From the NCBI GenBank assembly GCA_038258215.1, contig JBBSQC010000008.1:1-64000 (forward strand): a stretch of DNA of 64,000 nt, in the 5' to 3' direction. Positions 34,634-43,152 of this stretch are shown piece by piece. The DNA comes from Fodinibacter sp038258215. GTDB taxonomy: Bacteria; Actinomycetota; Actinomycetes; Actinomycetales; Dermatophilaceae. Each line of letters opens with the position of its first letter. The first letter of the stretch is position 1. The notes beneath the pieces are model-generated. The model made no database searches. It was not told the origin of the DNA and saw nothing but the letters and a program-made list of their open reading frames with translations. A program made the translations under genes and the position numbers.

Positions 34634-35431
34634 TCAGCGCGACGCGAACGTGTCTTGCACGCGGCGCTGCACCGCGGCACAGGTCATGGAGTCGACGGCG
34701 ACCACGAGGCCCGGTGTGGTGGACCGCGGGCCGTATGCCGTGCCGTCCGGGTGGCTGACCGCACCACCGGCCTCGGTGACCATGAGCGTGCCGGGTGCGT
34801 GGTCCCACGGGTTGGAGCGGCTGTAGACGATGTAGTCGGCGTCCCCGCCGATGATGTGGGGGTAGTCGACACCACAACACACCCAGGACAACCCCATCGG
34901 GGTCATCCCCGGGAGTGTCTGCCCCTTCAGCGCCCAGACCGAGGTGACCCCCGCCGGGGTCCGCTCTCCCGGGACCGGCGTGGTGTGCACCCTCGTGCCG
35001 TTGCGCCAGGTGCCCCCGCCGCGCTCGGCGACGACCGCGACCTCGTGCTCGGGCTGCCAGATCCAGCCGCGCACCGTCTGACCGCCGAGAGTCTCGGCGA
35101 CCATGACGGCGTGGTCGGGGGAGCCGTGCACGAAGTTCTTGGTGCCGTCGACCGGGTCCACGGTGAAGGCGTGGTCGGCCGCGAGGTAGCGGTCCATCAG
35201 GGTGTGGTCGTCGGCGTACGCCTCCTCGCCGAGCACCACGGCATCCGGGTAGGCCGCGGTGAGGCGGTCGGTGATGAGCACCTCGGCCTCGCGGTCGGCG
35301 ACGGTCACGAGGTCACCCGGGTTCTTCTCCATGACCTCCCCGGCGGCCAGCGACCGGAATCGGGGGGTGATGACCGCCGCGGCGACCTCACGCAGGAGGT
35401 CGAGGACGGTATCGGTCGACAGGCCTGGCAT
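34634..35431 (-). CDS. Inositol monophosphatase family protein
   Basis: Protein of 265 residues from ATG 35431 (MPGLSTDTV). The inositol monophosphatase fold motifs are present: GDLVTVADREAE (metal site), GEEAYAD (Glu/Glu), DPVDGTKNFVHG (the hallmark DPxDGTxNF) and SNPWDHAPGTLMVTEAGG (the WDxAAG-type motif, with His-Ala-Pro in place of Ala-Ala). Members dephosphorylate inositol phosphates, histidinol phosphate, fructose-1,6-bisphosphate or PAP. The exact substrate is not set by sequence. It is convergent with the ClC gene and shares no operon with other genes. Confidence 0.87.
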   Translation of the reverse strand: MPGLSTDTVLDLLREVAAAVITPRFRSLAAGEVMEKNPGDLVTVADREAEVLITDRLTAAYPDAVVLGEEAYADDHTLMDRYLAADHAFTVDPVDGTKNFVHGSPDHAVMVAETLGGQTVRGWIWQPEHEVAVVAERGGGTWRNGTRVHTTPVPGERTPAGVTSVWALKGQTLPGMTPMGLSWVCCGVDYPHIIGGDADYIVYSRSNPWDHAPGTLMVTEAGGAVSHPDGTAYGPRSTTPGLVVAVDSMTCAAVQRRVQDTFASR

Positions 35432-35491
35432 GTCGCAACCCTCGCACACACGAAGGCCTGTCCAGCACGCGGTTCGACTGAGGAGGGTGGC

Positions 35492-35914
35492 TCAGCCGGG
35501 CTGGCCGTATGCCGTGCTGACGGTGAGCGTCACGACGCACCGTCGCTCGGCGACCATCGCGGCGCGGAACTCCTCCCAGTTGGGGTGCTCGCCGCTGAGC
35601 TGTCGGTAGATGTCCGCCAGGGCGTCGGACGCGGCGTCACCCGGCGACTCGGTCACGGGGCTCACCTCTGCGGTGCCGTCGAGCACGACGTACCTCCAGA
35701 ACGAGTCGTCGGTGACGTGCAGGGCCGCACGCGGGTCGCGGCGCAGGTTGCGCGTCTTGGCGCGGTCGTCGGTGACGCTGATGACGGGCGAGCCGTCGGC
35801 GGCCCTCGCGAAGAGAATGTTGGACAGCTGGGGTCGGCCGTCCTTGCGGATCGTGGTGAGCACGCCCCGGTGCCGGGCGTGTGCGAACTCGAGTGCGGCG
35901 TCGATGTCGATCAC
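35492..35914 (-). CDS. PPOX-class (pyridoxamine-phosphate-oxidase-fold) F420/flavin-dependent protein
   Basis: Protein of 140 residues from GTG 35912-35914. Residues upstream of this in frame look random. The split-barrel FMN/F420-binding fold is visible: FAHARHRGVLTTIRKDGRPQ (about 9-28), RAKTRNLRRDPRAALHV (about 49-65) and a WRYVVLDGTAEV strand. Many actinobacterial members use F420H2, and F420 biosynthesis genes lie at 43218-45277, so an F420-dependent reductase is likely. The substrate is unknown. It has a TAGCGT box 7 bases before the GTG and is divergent from the topoisomerase IB gene. Confidence 0.82.
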   Translation of the reverse strand: MIDIDAALEFAHARHRGVLTTIRKDGRPQLSNILFARAADGSPVISVTDDRAKTRNLRRDPRAALHVTDDSFWRYVVLDGTAEVSPVTESPGDAASDALADIYRQLSGEHPNWEEFRAAMVAERRCVVTLTVSTAYGQPG

Positions 35915-35921
35915 GTTCGAG

Positions 35922-35927
35922 ACGCTA
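35922..35927 (-). promoter_or_regulatory. -10 box for PPOX-class gene
   Basis: On the minus strand TAGCGT lies 7 bases before the GTG at 35914. The start is probably leaderless. Confidence 0.4.
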
Positions 35928-36024
35928 CGCCTGCATGGCGCCGGCCCGGGCTGGTGGACCGTGGCCCTGTCGAACGCGCCCGAACCGCGGGTCACCGGGA
36001 CGTCGTGCGCAGCACCTGCTGTCC

Positions 36025-36030
36025 TACAGT
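36025..36030 (+). promoter_or_regulatory. -10 box for topoisomerase IB gene
   Basis: TACAGT lies 6 bases before the ATG at 36037 with no Shine-Dalgarno. The gap with the divergent PPOX gene is 122 bp. Confidence 0.45.
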
Positions 36031-36036
36031 CCCGGC

Positions 36037-37044
36037 ATGGTCAGGTTGCGGCGGGTGTCCCCGCAGATGAAGGGGTGGACGCGCCGGCGCTCGGGGAAGG
36101 GTTTCACCTACCTCGACGGTGACGGCATCCGCCTGCCCGCCCAGGAGGTCCAGCGGATCCGGTCGCTCGCCATCCCGCCGGCCTGGCGAGACGTGTGGAT
36201 CTGCCCATGGCCGAACGGGCACATCCAGGCGCTGGGCACCGACGACGCGGGGCGGCGGCAGTACCTCTACCACCCGGACTGGCGAACCAAGCGCGACCAG
36301 CTGAAGTTCGACCGCGTCATGGTCGCCGGGGCCCGTCTCGCGCGGGCCCGCGAGCGGATGATCGAGGACCTGAGTGCCGAGGGGATGCCGCTCGCCCGCG
36401 CCGCAGCGACCGCGACCCGCCTGCTCGACCTCGGCTACTTCCGGATCGGGTCGGACGCCTACGCCGACGCCAACGGCTCCTTCGGGCTCACCACCCTCGA
36501 GCGGCGTCACGTGCGCCGCCAGGGCCGCGACCTGGTCTTCTCCTTCGTCGGCAAGTCCGGCGTCGAGCACTCGATCACGATCAGCGACGCGCAGGTCATC
36601 GAGTCGCTCAACCTCATGCGTCGCCGAAGGGGAGGCTCTACCCGCCTGCTGGCCTACCGGGGTGTGGCTCGATGGGCCGACCTCGACGCCTCCGCCGTGA
36701 ACACCTACATCTCCACGATGGTGGCCGAGGACCTGACCGCGAAGGACTTCCGCACCTGGCACGCCACGGTGCTGGCCGCGGTCGCGCTCGCCGAGAGTGA
36801 GGAGCCCGGCGACACCAAGGCCTCCCAGAAGCGGGCGGTGAAGGCGGCCGTGGAGGAGGTCGCGGCATACCTGGGCAACACCCCGACCATCGCGCGCAAG
36901 AGCTACATCGACCCGCGGGTCATCGACGAGTACGAGGGAGGGACGACGGTCGCGCCCACCCTCTCCCGCCGCCATCGCGACCCCGACAAGCGCCAGGCCG
37001 CGATCGAGAAGGCCGTCGCCCGCCTCATCGACGGCGCCGCCTGA
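36037..37044 (+). CDS. DNA topoisomerase IB
   Basis: Protein of 335 residues with an ATG start, a poxvirus/eukaryote-like type IB topoisomerase that relaxes supercoils by nicking one strand through a 3'-phosphotyrosine. The N-terminal DNA-clamp part has PPAWRDVWICPWPNGHIQA. The catalytic core has DQLKFDRVM, RIGSDAYADANGSFGL (Arg with adjacent acidic and Ser residues), FVGKSGVEHS and, near the C-terminus, IARKSYIDP with the catalytic Tyr at about residue 290. Length and layout match bacterial TopIB. It is a single gene with divergent transcription from the PPOX gene. Three dyad repeats lie downstream. Confidence 0.92.
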   Translation: MVRLRRVSPQMKGWTRRRSGKGFTYLDGDGIRLPAQEVQRIRSLAIPPAWRDVWICPWPNGHIQALGTDDAGRRQYLYHPDWRTKRDQLKFDRVMVAGARLARARERMIEDLSAEGMPLARAAATATRLLDLGYFRIGSDAYADANGSFGLTTLERRHVRRQGRDLVFSFVGKSGVEHSITISDAQVIESLNLMRRRRGGSTRLLAYRGVARWADLDASAVNTYISTMVAEDLTAKDFRTWHATVLAAVALAESEEPGDTKASQKRAVKAAVEEVAAYLGNTPTIARKSYIDPRVIDEYEGGTTVAPTLSRRHRDPDKRQAAIEKAVARLIDGAA

Positions 37045-37064
37045 CCCGTCGCCCGGGCCGGTCC

Positions 37065-37096
37065 GTGAACAATCGACCAATAGGTCAGTTGTTCAC
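37065..37096 (+). repeat. 32-bp dyad element, copy 2
   Basis: Perfect outer arms GTGAACAA/TTGTTCAC and inner arms GACC/GGTC around AATA. It contains GACCAATAGGTCA. It is the first of three copies with an exact 53-bp period, 20 bases after the topoisomerase stop. Confidence 0.85.
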
Positions 37097-37117
37097 GGTC
37101 GCCGCCCCGGACCCGAT

Positions 37118-37149
37118 GTGAAGAAGTGACCTATTGGTCAGTTGTTCAC
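37118..37149 (-). repeat. 32-bp dyad element, copy 3 (inverted core)
   Basis: The core is inverted: TGACCTATTGGTC on the plus strand, which is GACCAATAGGTCA on the minus strand. Arms are GTGAAGAA and TTGTTCAC with one mismatch. It lies exactly 53 bases from copies 2 and 4. Confidence 0.85.
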
Positions 37150-37170
37150 GGTCGCAGCCCGGGCCAGTCC

Positions 37171-37202
37171 GTGAACAATCGACCAATAGGTCAGTTGTTC
37201 AC
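37171..37202 (+). repeat. 32-bp dyad element, copy 4
   Basis: Identical to copy 2 over its 32 bases, so the array order is forward, inverted, forward. It ends 53 bases before the GT2 start at 37256. Confidence 0.85.
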
Positions 37203-37241
37203 GGCCAGCGCGGCCCGGCGGGGGAGGCTCCGGCCCGCGGG

Positions 37242-37247
37242 TAGGCT
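37242..37247 (+). promoter_or_regulatory. -10 box of leaderless promoter for GT2 gene
   Basis: TAGGCT lies 8 bases before the ATG at 37256. It sits just after the dyad array and no Shine-Dalgarno is present. Confidence 0.5.
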
Positions 37248-37255
37248 CGCTTTCG

Positions 37256-38404
37256 ATGAGTGAGCACCCCCACGCGGCGCCTGCGGGCCCCGGCGACCCA
37301 GACCACCGAGCGGCCCCGCTGGACCCGGACCCCCGGGCCCACGACGAGGTCCACGCCGCCGCCACCGAGCGGATCACCGTGCGCCCGGGGCAGATGGCCG
37401 GGCGCAGCGACGACCCGGCCACCCCCACCGGCATCCGGCCCGGGGACGACGCGGCGGGAGCGCGGTCCGGGCACACGGCATACGTCATCGAGGACGGGCC
37501 CGACGGACCCGGCCCGGTGCCGTACGTCACGATCGTGCTGCCCTGCTTCAACGAGGGTGCGCACGTCCTGGAGGAGATCGACCGGATCACCGCGACGATG
37601 CTCGCCAGCGAGCTCACCTACGAGGTGCTCTGCATCGACGACGCGAGCACCGACGACACCCTCGAGGTGCTCCGCGGCGCCCAGCGGCGTTATCCACACC
37701 TGCGCGTGCTCCCGTTCCGCCGCAATGGTGGTTCCGGCACCGCCCGGCGGATCGGCACGCAGCAGGCCCGCGGCGAGATCGTCGCGTGGACCGACGCCGA
37801 CATGACCTACGAGAACGAGCGCATCCCCGACCTCGTGCGCCTCCTTCGCGACGACCCCACCTACGACCAGGTCGTCGGCGCCCGCACCACCGAGGAGGGC
37901 ACCCACAAGTGGGCGCGCGTGCCCGCCAAGTGGCTCATCCGCAAGATCGCCGAGTGGCTCACCAAGACCCGCATCCCCGACCTCAACTCGGGGCTGCGCG
38001 CCTTCCGCCGCGACGTCTCGCTGCCCTACCTGCGGCTGCTGCCGGCCGGTTTCTCCTGCGTCACGACGATCACCATCGCGTTCCTCAGCAACCAGCACGA
38101 CATCAAGTACGTCGAGACGAGCTACGCCAAACGGGCGGGCGTGAGCAAGTTCCACTTCGTCGGCGACGCCTACCGCTACATCCTCCAGGTGCTGCGCATG
38201 GTGATGTACTTCGACCCCCTCAAGGTGCTCATGCCGCCGGCCCTGTGGCTCGTCGTCATCGGCGTGCTCAAGGGCTTCGTGGACATGGTGCGCCACCCGT
38301 TCTACTTCCCGGCGAGCACCGTGCTCCTCATCGTCAGCGGCATCATGATCGGCTCGCTGGCCCTGCTCTCCGACCTCGTCGTCCGGTCGAGGGACGGTGT
38401 CTGA
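37256..38404 (+). CDS. GT2 family glycosyltransferase (polyprenyl-phosphate sugar type)
   Basis: Protein of 382 residues with an ATG start. Residues 1-85 form a disordered, charged tail. The GT-A domain has VLPCFNEG (about 94-101), IDDASTDD, and WTDADMTYENE (about 178-188) with the DxD metal motif. A conserved DLNSGLRAFRR lies near 242. Two hydrophobic helices near the C-terminus (about 320-338 and 345-375) anchor it. This layout is shared with undecaprenyl-phosphate sugar transferases. The next gene starts inside its last codons (overlap of 8 bases), forming an operon with GT4, a flippase-like protein and a methyltransferase. Confidence 0.87.
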   Translation: MSEHPHAAPAGPGDPDHRAAPLDPDPRAHDEVHAAATERITVRPGQMAGRSDDPATPTGIRPGDDAAGARSGHTAYVIEDGPDGPGPVPYVTIVLPCFNEGAHVLEEIDRITATMLASELTYEVLCIDDASTDDTLEVLRGAQRRYPHLRVLPFRRNGGSGTARRIGTQQARGEIVAWTDADMTYENERIPDLVRLLRDDPTYDQVVGARTTEEGTHKWARVPAKWLIRKIAEWLTKTRIPDLNSGLRAFRRDVSLPYLRLLPAGFSCVTTITIAFLSNQHDIKYVETSYAKRAGVSKFHFVGDAYRYILQVLRMVMYFDPLKVLMPPALWLVVIGVLKGFVDMVRHPFYFPASTVLLIVSGIMIGSLALLSDLVVRSRDGV

Positions 38405-40310
38405 GAGCGCGGGAGGGCCGAGGCCGGGTATGCCGTCCACCGACTCCGGGGCCGCCCTCACGGTCGCGCTGGTCGGGCCCACCCACCCCTTCAAGGGGGG
38501 TGTCGCAGCGCACACGACGACCCTCGCGCACGAGCTGACGGCTGCCGGTCACGACGTGACGCTCGTGTCGTGGAGCCATCTCTATCCGTCGTTCCTCTAC
38601 CCGGGCGAGCAGGCCGTGCCGGGTGGGGCGCCGGACGTCGAGCCGTTCCCCCGCACGCTGCGGGTGCTCTCCTGGGCTCGCCCCGACACCTGGGTGCGGG
38701 CGGGGAGGCGGCTGCGCGACGTGGACGTCGTCGTGGTGGTCCACGTCATCCCCGCCGTCGTGCCAGCACATCTGGCGCTGCTGCGGGCCGCGCGGGCGGG
38801 CCTGCCCGGTGGCCCGCGCGCCGTCGTCATCGCCCACAACGTGCTGCCGCACGAGGCTCGCCCCGGGGACCGGCAGCTCATGGAGTCGCTCCTGCGTCGC
38901 GTCGACGCGGTCGTGGTGCACAGCGCGGAGCAGGCGGGAGTGGCGGCCGGGCTCGGGGCCGCGAAGGTGCGCGAGGTCGACCTGCCGCCGCACCTGCCCG
39001 GCGGACCACCGGAGCAACGACTCGCCCCCGACGGTCCGACGAGGCTGCTCTCGCTGGGCATCGTGCGCGACTACAAGGGTGTCGACCTGCTCGTGGATGC
39101 GCTGCGCGACGTCCCCGACCTGCGCCTCACCGTGGCGGGGGAGCTCTGGGGTGAGGCCGGTCGCCGCGTGCGGGAGCTCGCTGCCGACCCTCGCCTCGAG
39201 GGCCGCGTCGAGGTGCACGGGGGCTACGTCCCGGCCGACCGCATCGCCGCCCTGATGGCTCGCCACGACGTGGTCGCCCTGACCTACCGCTCCGCGACGG
39301 CCTCGCAGAACGCGCTCCTCGCGCGGCGCCACGGGCTGCCCGTGCTCGCCACGACCGTGGGGACGTTCCCCAACCAGGTCCGCGACGGGGTCGACGGACT
39401 CCTGGTGCCACCGGCGGACCGCGCCGCCCTCGTGGTGGCCCTGGGCCGGCTGTCGGAGCCCGGGTATGCCGCGCGGCTGGGCGAGGCGGTCCAGCCCCCC
39501 GACCTGTCCGGGCCGTGGGCGCACTACGTCGGCGGGATCGAGGCCCTCGCGGCGGCCGCCTCCGCCGACCCGGAGGACGATGCCGACGTGCTCGTGCCGA
39601 CCGGCCCGGTGGCTCGGCTCCGCGGTCGCGTGGCGGCCGTGCGCGCCCGACGGGACCCCCTGCTCGACCTCGTGCCGGCCGACTTCCCGGAGCGGGTCCG
39701 GGCCACCGACGTGCTCGCCGTCGACGCCGACGCCCTCGAGGCGGCCGCCACCGCTCGGGTGCTGGGCCTCCCGCGCACCAAGGAGCCGGTGGCCGCCTGG
39801 GCCGCCCTCGGCGCGCTCGCGGCGATCGTGCGGATCCGCGACGACGGGCACCGCTCGTCGGTGATCGTCGACGAGTCCGGCAGCGGGAGCCCCCTCTCGC
39901 GCTGGGCCCGGGCCCTCGGCTTCGCCCCCGTCGAGCTCGAGCTCACCGGGCGGCGCACCGCCGTCGAGGCCCTCGACGTCGACACCGCGAGCCTCGACGT
40001 GATCGCCCGGGTCCATCCCGGTGGGTGCACCGCCACCGACATCGACCACGCCATCGGGCAGGCCTCGTGGGCACTGCGGTCCGGCGGTCTGCTCGTGCTG
40101 ACCGTGCCCATCGGCGACGACGAGCCCGAGTTCGCCGTCCGCCCGGCCGACGTGCGCGGCATCCTCGCGCGAGCCGACGACCTGGGGCTCAAGCTCGTCG
40201 GCGACCTCGACGGAGACGTCCTGGACCGGATGCGTTCGGCACGGTCGATCGCCGTGGCGGGTGACGCACCGGCATACGCCGTGCTGCGGCTCACCCTCCG
40301 GCGGCGGTGA
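38397..40310 (+). CDS. GT4 family glycosyltransferase with C-terminal methyltransferase-like domain
   Basis: Protein of 637 residues from GTG 38397. An ATG at 38430 is the alternative start. Residues about 20-385 form a GT-B glycosyltransferase: VGPTHPFKGGVAAHTTTLAH at the N-terminal domain, then LLSLGIVRDYKGVDLLVDAL and a donor-binding end with GLPVLATTVG and DGVDGLLVPP. Residues about 430-637 form a second domain with SWALRSGGLLVLTVPIGDD, which looks like the last strands of a class I methyltransferase. No glycine-rich SAM-binding motif is seen, so it may be inactive. The fusion sits between GT2 and flippase-like genes, so lipid-linked glycan assembly is likely. Confidence 0.8.
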   Translation: MSESAGGPRPGMPSTDSGAALTVALVGPTHPFKGGVAAHTTTLAHELTAAGHDVTLVSWSHLYPSFLYPGEQAVPGGAPDVEPFPRTLRVLSWARPDTWVRAGRRLRDVDVVVVVHVIPAVVPAHLALLRAARAGLPGGPRAVVIAHNVLPHEARPGDRQLMESLLRRVDAVVVHSAEQAGVAAGLGAAKVREVDLPPHLPGGPPEQRLAPDGPTRLLSLGIVRDYKGVDLLVDALRDVPDLRLTVAGELWGEAGRRVRELAADPRLEGRVEVHGGYVPADRIAALMARHDVVALTYRSATASQNALLARRHGLPVLATTVGTFPNQVRDGVDGLLVPPADRAALVVALGRLSEPGYAARLGEAVQPPDLSGPWAHYVGGIEALAAAASADPEDDADVLVPTGPVARLRGRVAAVRARRDPLLDLVPADFPERVRATDVLAVDADALEAAATARVLGLPRTKEPVAAWAALGALAAIVRIRDDGHRSSVIVDESGSGSPLSRWARALGFAPVELELTGRRTAVEALDVDTASLDVIARVHPGGCTATDIDHAIGQASWALRSGGLLVLTVPIGDDEPEFAVRPADVRGILARADDLGLKLVGDLDGDVLDRMRSARSIAVAGDAPAYAVLRLTLRRR

Positions 40311-40317
40311 GGCGACC

Positions 40318-41253
40318 ATGAACCGGTCCAAGGCGCTGGATGCCGTGCGCGTCGGCCTGCTCGTCGTCATCCTCCTCGCCGTGGGAATCGCCCTCTGGCG
40401 CAACTGGGATGCCGTCTCCAGCGAGCTCGACCTGATCAGCGTGCCCGTGCTCGTCGTCGCCTTCGGGCTCACCGCCCTGGCCCCCACCCTCACCCTCATG
40501 GGGTGGCGCGTGCTGCTCTCCGACCTCGGTACCGAGCTGCACCCGGCACCGGCAGCAAGCGTCTTCCTCGTCGGTCAGCTCGGGAAGTACGTGCCCGGGT
40601 CGGTGTGGACCGTCGTCATGCAGGCGGAGATGGGAGCCAAGCTCAAGGTGCCTCGGCGCCGGATGGCCGTCGTGGGGATCCTCGCCATCGGGCTGGCCGT
40701 GCTCACCGGGTGCCTCATGGGCATCCCCGCCGTGCCCGCGCTGCTGGACCGCGAGGGAGGGGCGTTCTCCTGGTGGTGGGTCGTGCTCGCCGTGGTGCTC
40801 GGCGCGGTGCTGCTGTGGCCGCGGCTGCTCAACGCCGTCATCGCCCGCGGCCTGCGGGTGATCCGCCGCGAGCCGATGGAGCACGACCTCTCCGGGCGCG
40901 CGGTGGCCCTCACCGTCGCGTGGTTCGTCGCCGCGTGGGTCTCCACGGGGGTCGCGGTCTTCCTGCTCGCGCGCAGCGTGGCCCCCGACACCCCCGTGGT
41001 CAGACTGCTGGTGCTGTGCATCTGCGGGTTCGCCCTTGCCTCTGCCGCAGGGATGTTCAGCGTGCTCGTGCCCGCCGGTGTCGGGGTGCGCGACGGTGTG
41101 CTCGCGCTGCTGCTCGTCACCCTGATGCCGCTCCCTGCCGCGACCGCGGTGGTCGTCGTGGCCCGGTTCCTCGCCGTCCTGGCCGATCTGGCGCTGGCCG
41201 CTGGCGCGTGGGCCTGGGCGCGTCGGCACCACCTCCTAGGATCTGGGGCATGA
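40318..41253 (+). CDS. Lysylphosphatidylglycerol synthase TM-region/UPF0104 family membrane protein
   Basis: Protein of 311 residues from ATG 40318 with about eight hydrophobic helices and a characteristic FLVGQLGKYVPGSVWTVVMQ (about 82-101). This is the UPF0104/LPG_synthase_TM family, whose members flip lipids or regulate lipid-linked sugar export and often accompany polyprenyl-phosphate GT2 enzymes. A late GVRDGVLALLLV motif also fits. It follows the GT4 gene by 7 bases and overlaps the next methyltransferase start. It may flip the glycolipid built by the two upstream transferases, which is inferred from context. Confidence 0.85.
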   Translation: MNRSKALDAVRVGLLVVILLAVGIALWRNWDAVSSELDLISVPVLVVAFGLTALAPTLTLMGWRVLLSDLGTELHPAPAASVFLVGQLGKYVPGSVWTVVMQAEMGAKLKVPRRRMAVVGILAIGLAVLTGCLMGIPAVPALLDREGGAFSWWWVVLAVVLGAVLLWPRLLNAVIARGLRVIRREPMEHDLSGRAVALTVAWFVAAWVSTGVAVFLLARSVAPDTPVVRLLVLCICGFALASAAGMFSVLVPAGVGVRDGVLALLLVTLMPLPAATAVVVVARFLAVLADLALAAGAWAWARRHHLLGSGA

Positions 41254-42062
41254 GCGACCAGCCGGAGCGCGGGGAGCAGCTCGCCTACTCCGAGCTGATG
41301 GCCAAGATGCTCGACGAGCAGGGTCGACGCCAGAAGGCGGCCAAGATCATCGCCGTCGTGCGCCATGCCCTCGGGGTGTCCGACCTGTCGGGCCTGCGAG
41401 CGGTCGACGTCGGCTGCTCCGCGGGGTTCATCGCCGACGAGCTCGCGCTGGCGGGCGCCAGGACGAGCGGGGTCGACATCGACGAGCCGGGGTTGGCCAA
41501 GGCGCGGGAGCGCTTCGGGGAGCGGGTCGACTTCCGCCTGGCTCGCGGTGAGGACCTGCCCTTCGAGGACGGGTCGGTCGAGGTCGTGGTGCTCAACCAC
41601 ATCTACGAGCACGTCGTCGACCCGGAGGCCGTCGTCGCCGACATCCACCGGGTGCTCACGCCCGGCGGGGTGCTCTATGCCGGTGTCGGGCACCGGTGGC
41701 AGGTCATCGAGCCCCACCACCGGTTGCCCTTCCTGTCGTGGCTGCCGCAGCGAGCCGCCGACCGCTACATGAGGGTGACGGGCAAGGGCGAGCACTACTA
41801 CGAGCAGTACGCCACGCCGGCTGGGCTGAGGAGGCTCTTCGCGGCCTACGACGTCTGGGACTACACACTGCCCGTGCTCGCGGACCCGGCCGCGTTCTCC
41901 GCCCGCGACACCGTGCCGTCGTGGGCCGCGAAGGTCCCGGCGAGCGCGATGGCCGCCGCCCTGCCGCTCGTGCCGACCTACGTCTGGACGGCGTTCAAGG
42001 GCGCAGCGACCCCGGCGGGTCCGACCCTGCGCGTGCCGCCGCGTCACCTCTCCCGAGCCTGA
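41250..42062 (+). CDS. Class I SAM-dependent methyltransferase
   Basis: Protein of 270 residues from ATG 41250, overlapping the stop of the UPF0104 gene (ATGA). The SAM-binding loop is AVDVGCSAGF (about 51-60), followed by SGVDIDEPG and a UbiE-type motif VVLNHIYEHVVDPEA. It also has a TAGGAT box 7 bases before its start, so a separate leaderless transcript is possible in addition to the operon. As the last member of a GT2-GT4-flippase set, it may methylate the sugar of that glycolipid. The substrate is unproved. Confidence 0.87.
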   Translation: MSDQPERGEQLAYSELMAKMLDEQGRRQKAAKIIAVVRHALGVSDLSGLRAVDVGCSAGFIADELALAGARTSGVDIDEPGLAKARERFGERVDFRLARGEDLPFEDGSVEVVVLNHIYEHVVDPEAVVADIHRVLTPGGVLYAGVGHRWQVIEPHHRLPFLSWLPQRAADRYMRVTGKGEHYYEQYATPAGLRRLFAAYDVWDYTLPVLADPAAFSARDTVPSWAAKVPASAMAAALPLVPTYVWTAFKGAATPAGPTLRVPPRHLSRA

Positions 42063-42069
42063 CGGGGCC

Positions 42070-43002
42070 GTGCTGATGGACGGTGGGGAGCAGCGACTGG
42101 TCCGCGCCTCGCGACCGGTGCCGCTGCGCGCGGTGGTCGGCATCCTGGCGCGGGGCTCCGGCGACCCCACGAGCCGCAGGGATGCCGGGCGCTGGTGGTT
42201 CGCGTGGCGGACCCCCGACGGCCCGGTGACACTTCGGTTGGAGCCGACCGCGGTGCCGCACGAGGTCTCGGCCACGGCGTGGGGGAGCGGTGCGGGCTGG
42301 ATGCTGGAGCGGGTGCCGGACCTGCTCGGTGAGCGCGACGACCCGTCGGGGTTCTCGGTGCACCACGACGTGGTGGCGCAGGCCTGGAAAGCACACCCGC
42401 ACTGGCGGATTCCTCGCACCGGCCTGGTGGTGCAGGCCCTCGTGCCGACGATCATCGAGCAGAAGGTCACCGGCAAGGAGGCCTTCGCCGGCTACCGGCG
42501 CCTCGTCTGGCGGTTCGGCGAGCCGGCCCCCGGGCCCGGCGAGGCCCTCTCGCTGCGCGTCCCCCCTGACCCTGCCGGGTGGGCCGGCATCCCGTCGTGG
42601 GAGTGGCTCGGTGCCGGGGTCGACCCGCAGCGGTCCCGGACCATCGTGCGCGCGGTCGGGCACGCGGGTCGCCTCGAGGAGTGTGCCGACCTGCCGCGCG
42701 ACCTCGCGAAGGCCAGGATGCTGGCCCTGCCGGGAGTCGGCGCGTGGACCTGGGCCGAGGTCGCCCAGCGGGCCCTGGGGCTCGCCGACGAGGTCAGCTT
42801 CGGGGACTACCACGTCGCCAAGGACATCGGCTGGGCGCTCACCGGCACCCCGGTCGACGACGACGGTCTCGCCGAGCTGCTCGAGCCGTATGCGGGACAT
42901 CGCTACCGCGTGCAGGCGCTCCTCGGGCTTGCGGGTCTGCACCGCCCCCGCCGCGGCCCGCGGATGACGCTGCCCACCCACCTGCCCACCCGCGGCCGCT
43001 GA
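42070..43002 (+). CDS. DNA-3-methyladenine glycosylase (AlkA-type HhH-GPD family)
   Basis: Protein of about 310 residues. GTG 42070 and ATG 42076 are both possible starts. The N-terminal part has a beta-rich subdomain as in AlkA. The HhH-GPD core has VPTIIEQKVTGKEA, then LALPGVGAWTWAEVAQ (the helix-hairpin-helix with the glycine turn) and SFGDYHVAKDIG carrying the catalytic Asp at about residue 246. It would excise alkylated purines in base excision repair. It lies 7 bases after the methyltransferase stop and faces convergent F420 genes across an array of dyad repeats. Confidence 0.87.
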   Translation: MLMDGGEQRLVRASRPVPLRAVVGILARGSGDPTSRRDAGRWWFAWRTPDGPVTLRLEPTAVPHEVSATAWGSGAGWMLERVPDLLGERDDPSGFSVHHDVVAQAWKAHPHWRIPRTGLVVQALVPTIIEQKVTGKEAFAGYRRLVWRFGEPAPGPGEALSLRVPPDPAGWAGIPSWEWLGAGVDPQRSRTIVRAVGHAGRLEECADLPRDLAKARMLALPGVGAWTWAEVAQRALGLADEVSFGDYHVAKDIGWALTGTPVDDDGLAELLEPYAGHRYRVQALLGLAGLHRPRRGPRMTLPTHLPTRGR

Positions 43003-43024
43003 TGCCGAACGCCAGAGCCACCCC

Positions 43025-43056
43025 GCGAACAAGTGACCAATAGGTCAGTTCTTCAC
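43025..43056 (+). repeat. 32-bp dyad element, copy 5
   Basis: Arms GCGAACAA and TTCTTCAC around TGACC-AATA-GGTCA. It contains the invariant core. First of three copies in a 64-bp tandem array between convergent AlkA and F420 genes. Confidence 0.85.
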
Positions 43057-43088
43057 ACCGGGTGGACGGGTGGGTGCCCGGTCGGGCC

Positions 43089-43119
43089 GTGACAAGTGAC
43101 CAATAGGTCAGTTTCTCAC
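43089..43119 (+). repeat. Dyad element, copy 6 (31 bp)
   Basis: Arms GTGACAA (one base shorter) and TTTCTCAC around the invariant core. It lies exactly 64 bases from copy 5. The 32-base spacer before it recurs almost unchanged between copies 6 and 7. Confidence 0.85.
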
Positions 43120-43152
43120 ACCGGGTGGACGGGGGGGGTGCCCGGTCGGGCC

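Noticed and set aside
37065..37202. CRISPR-like array
   Set aside because: Three repeats with short spacers of about 21 bases, one of them inverted, no cas genes, and perfect dyads instead of direct repeats.
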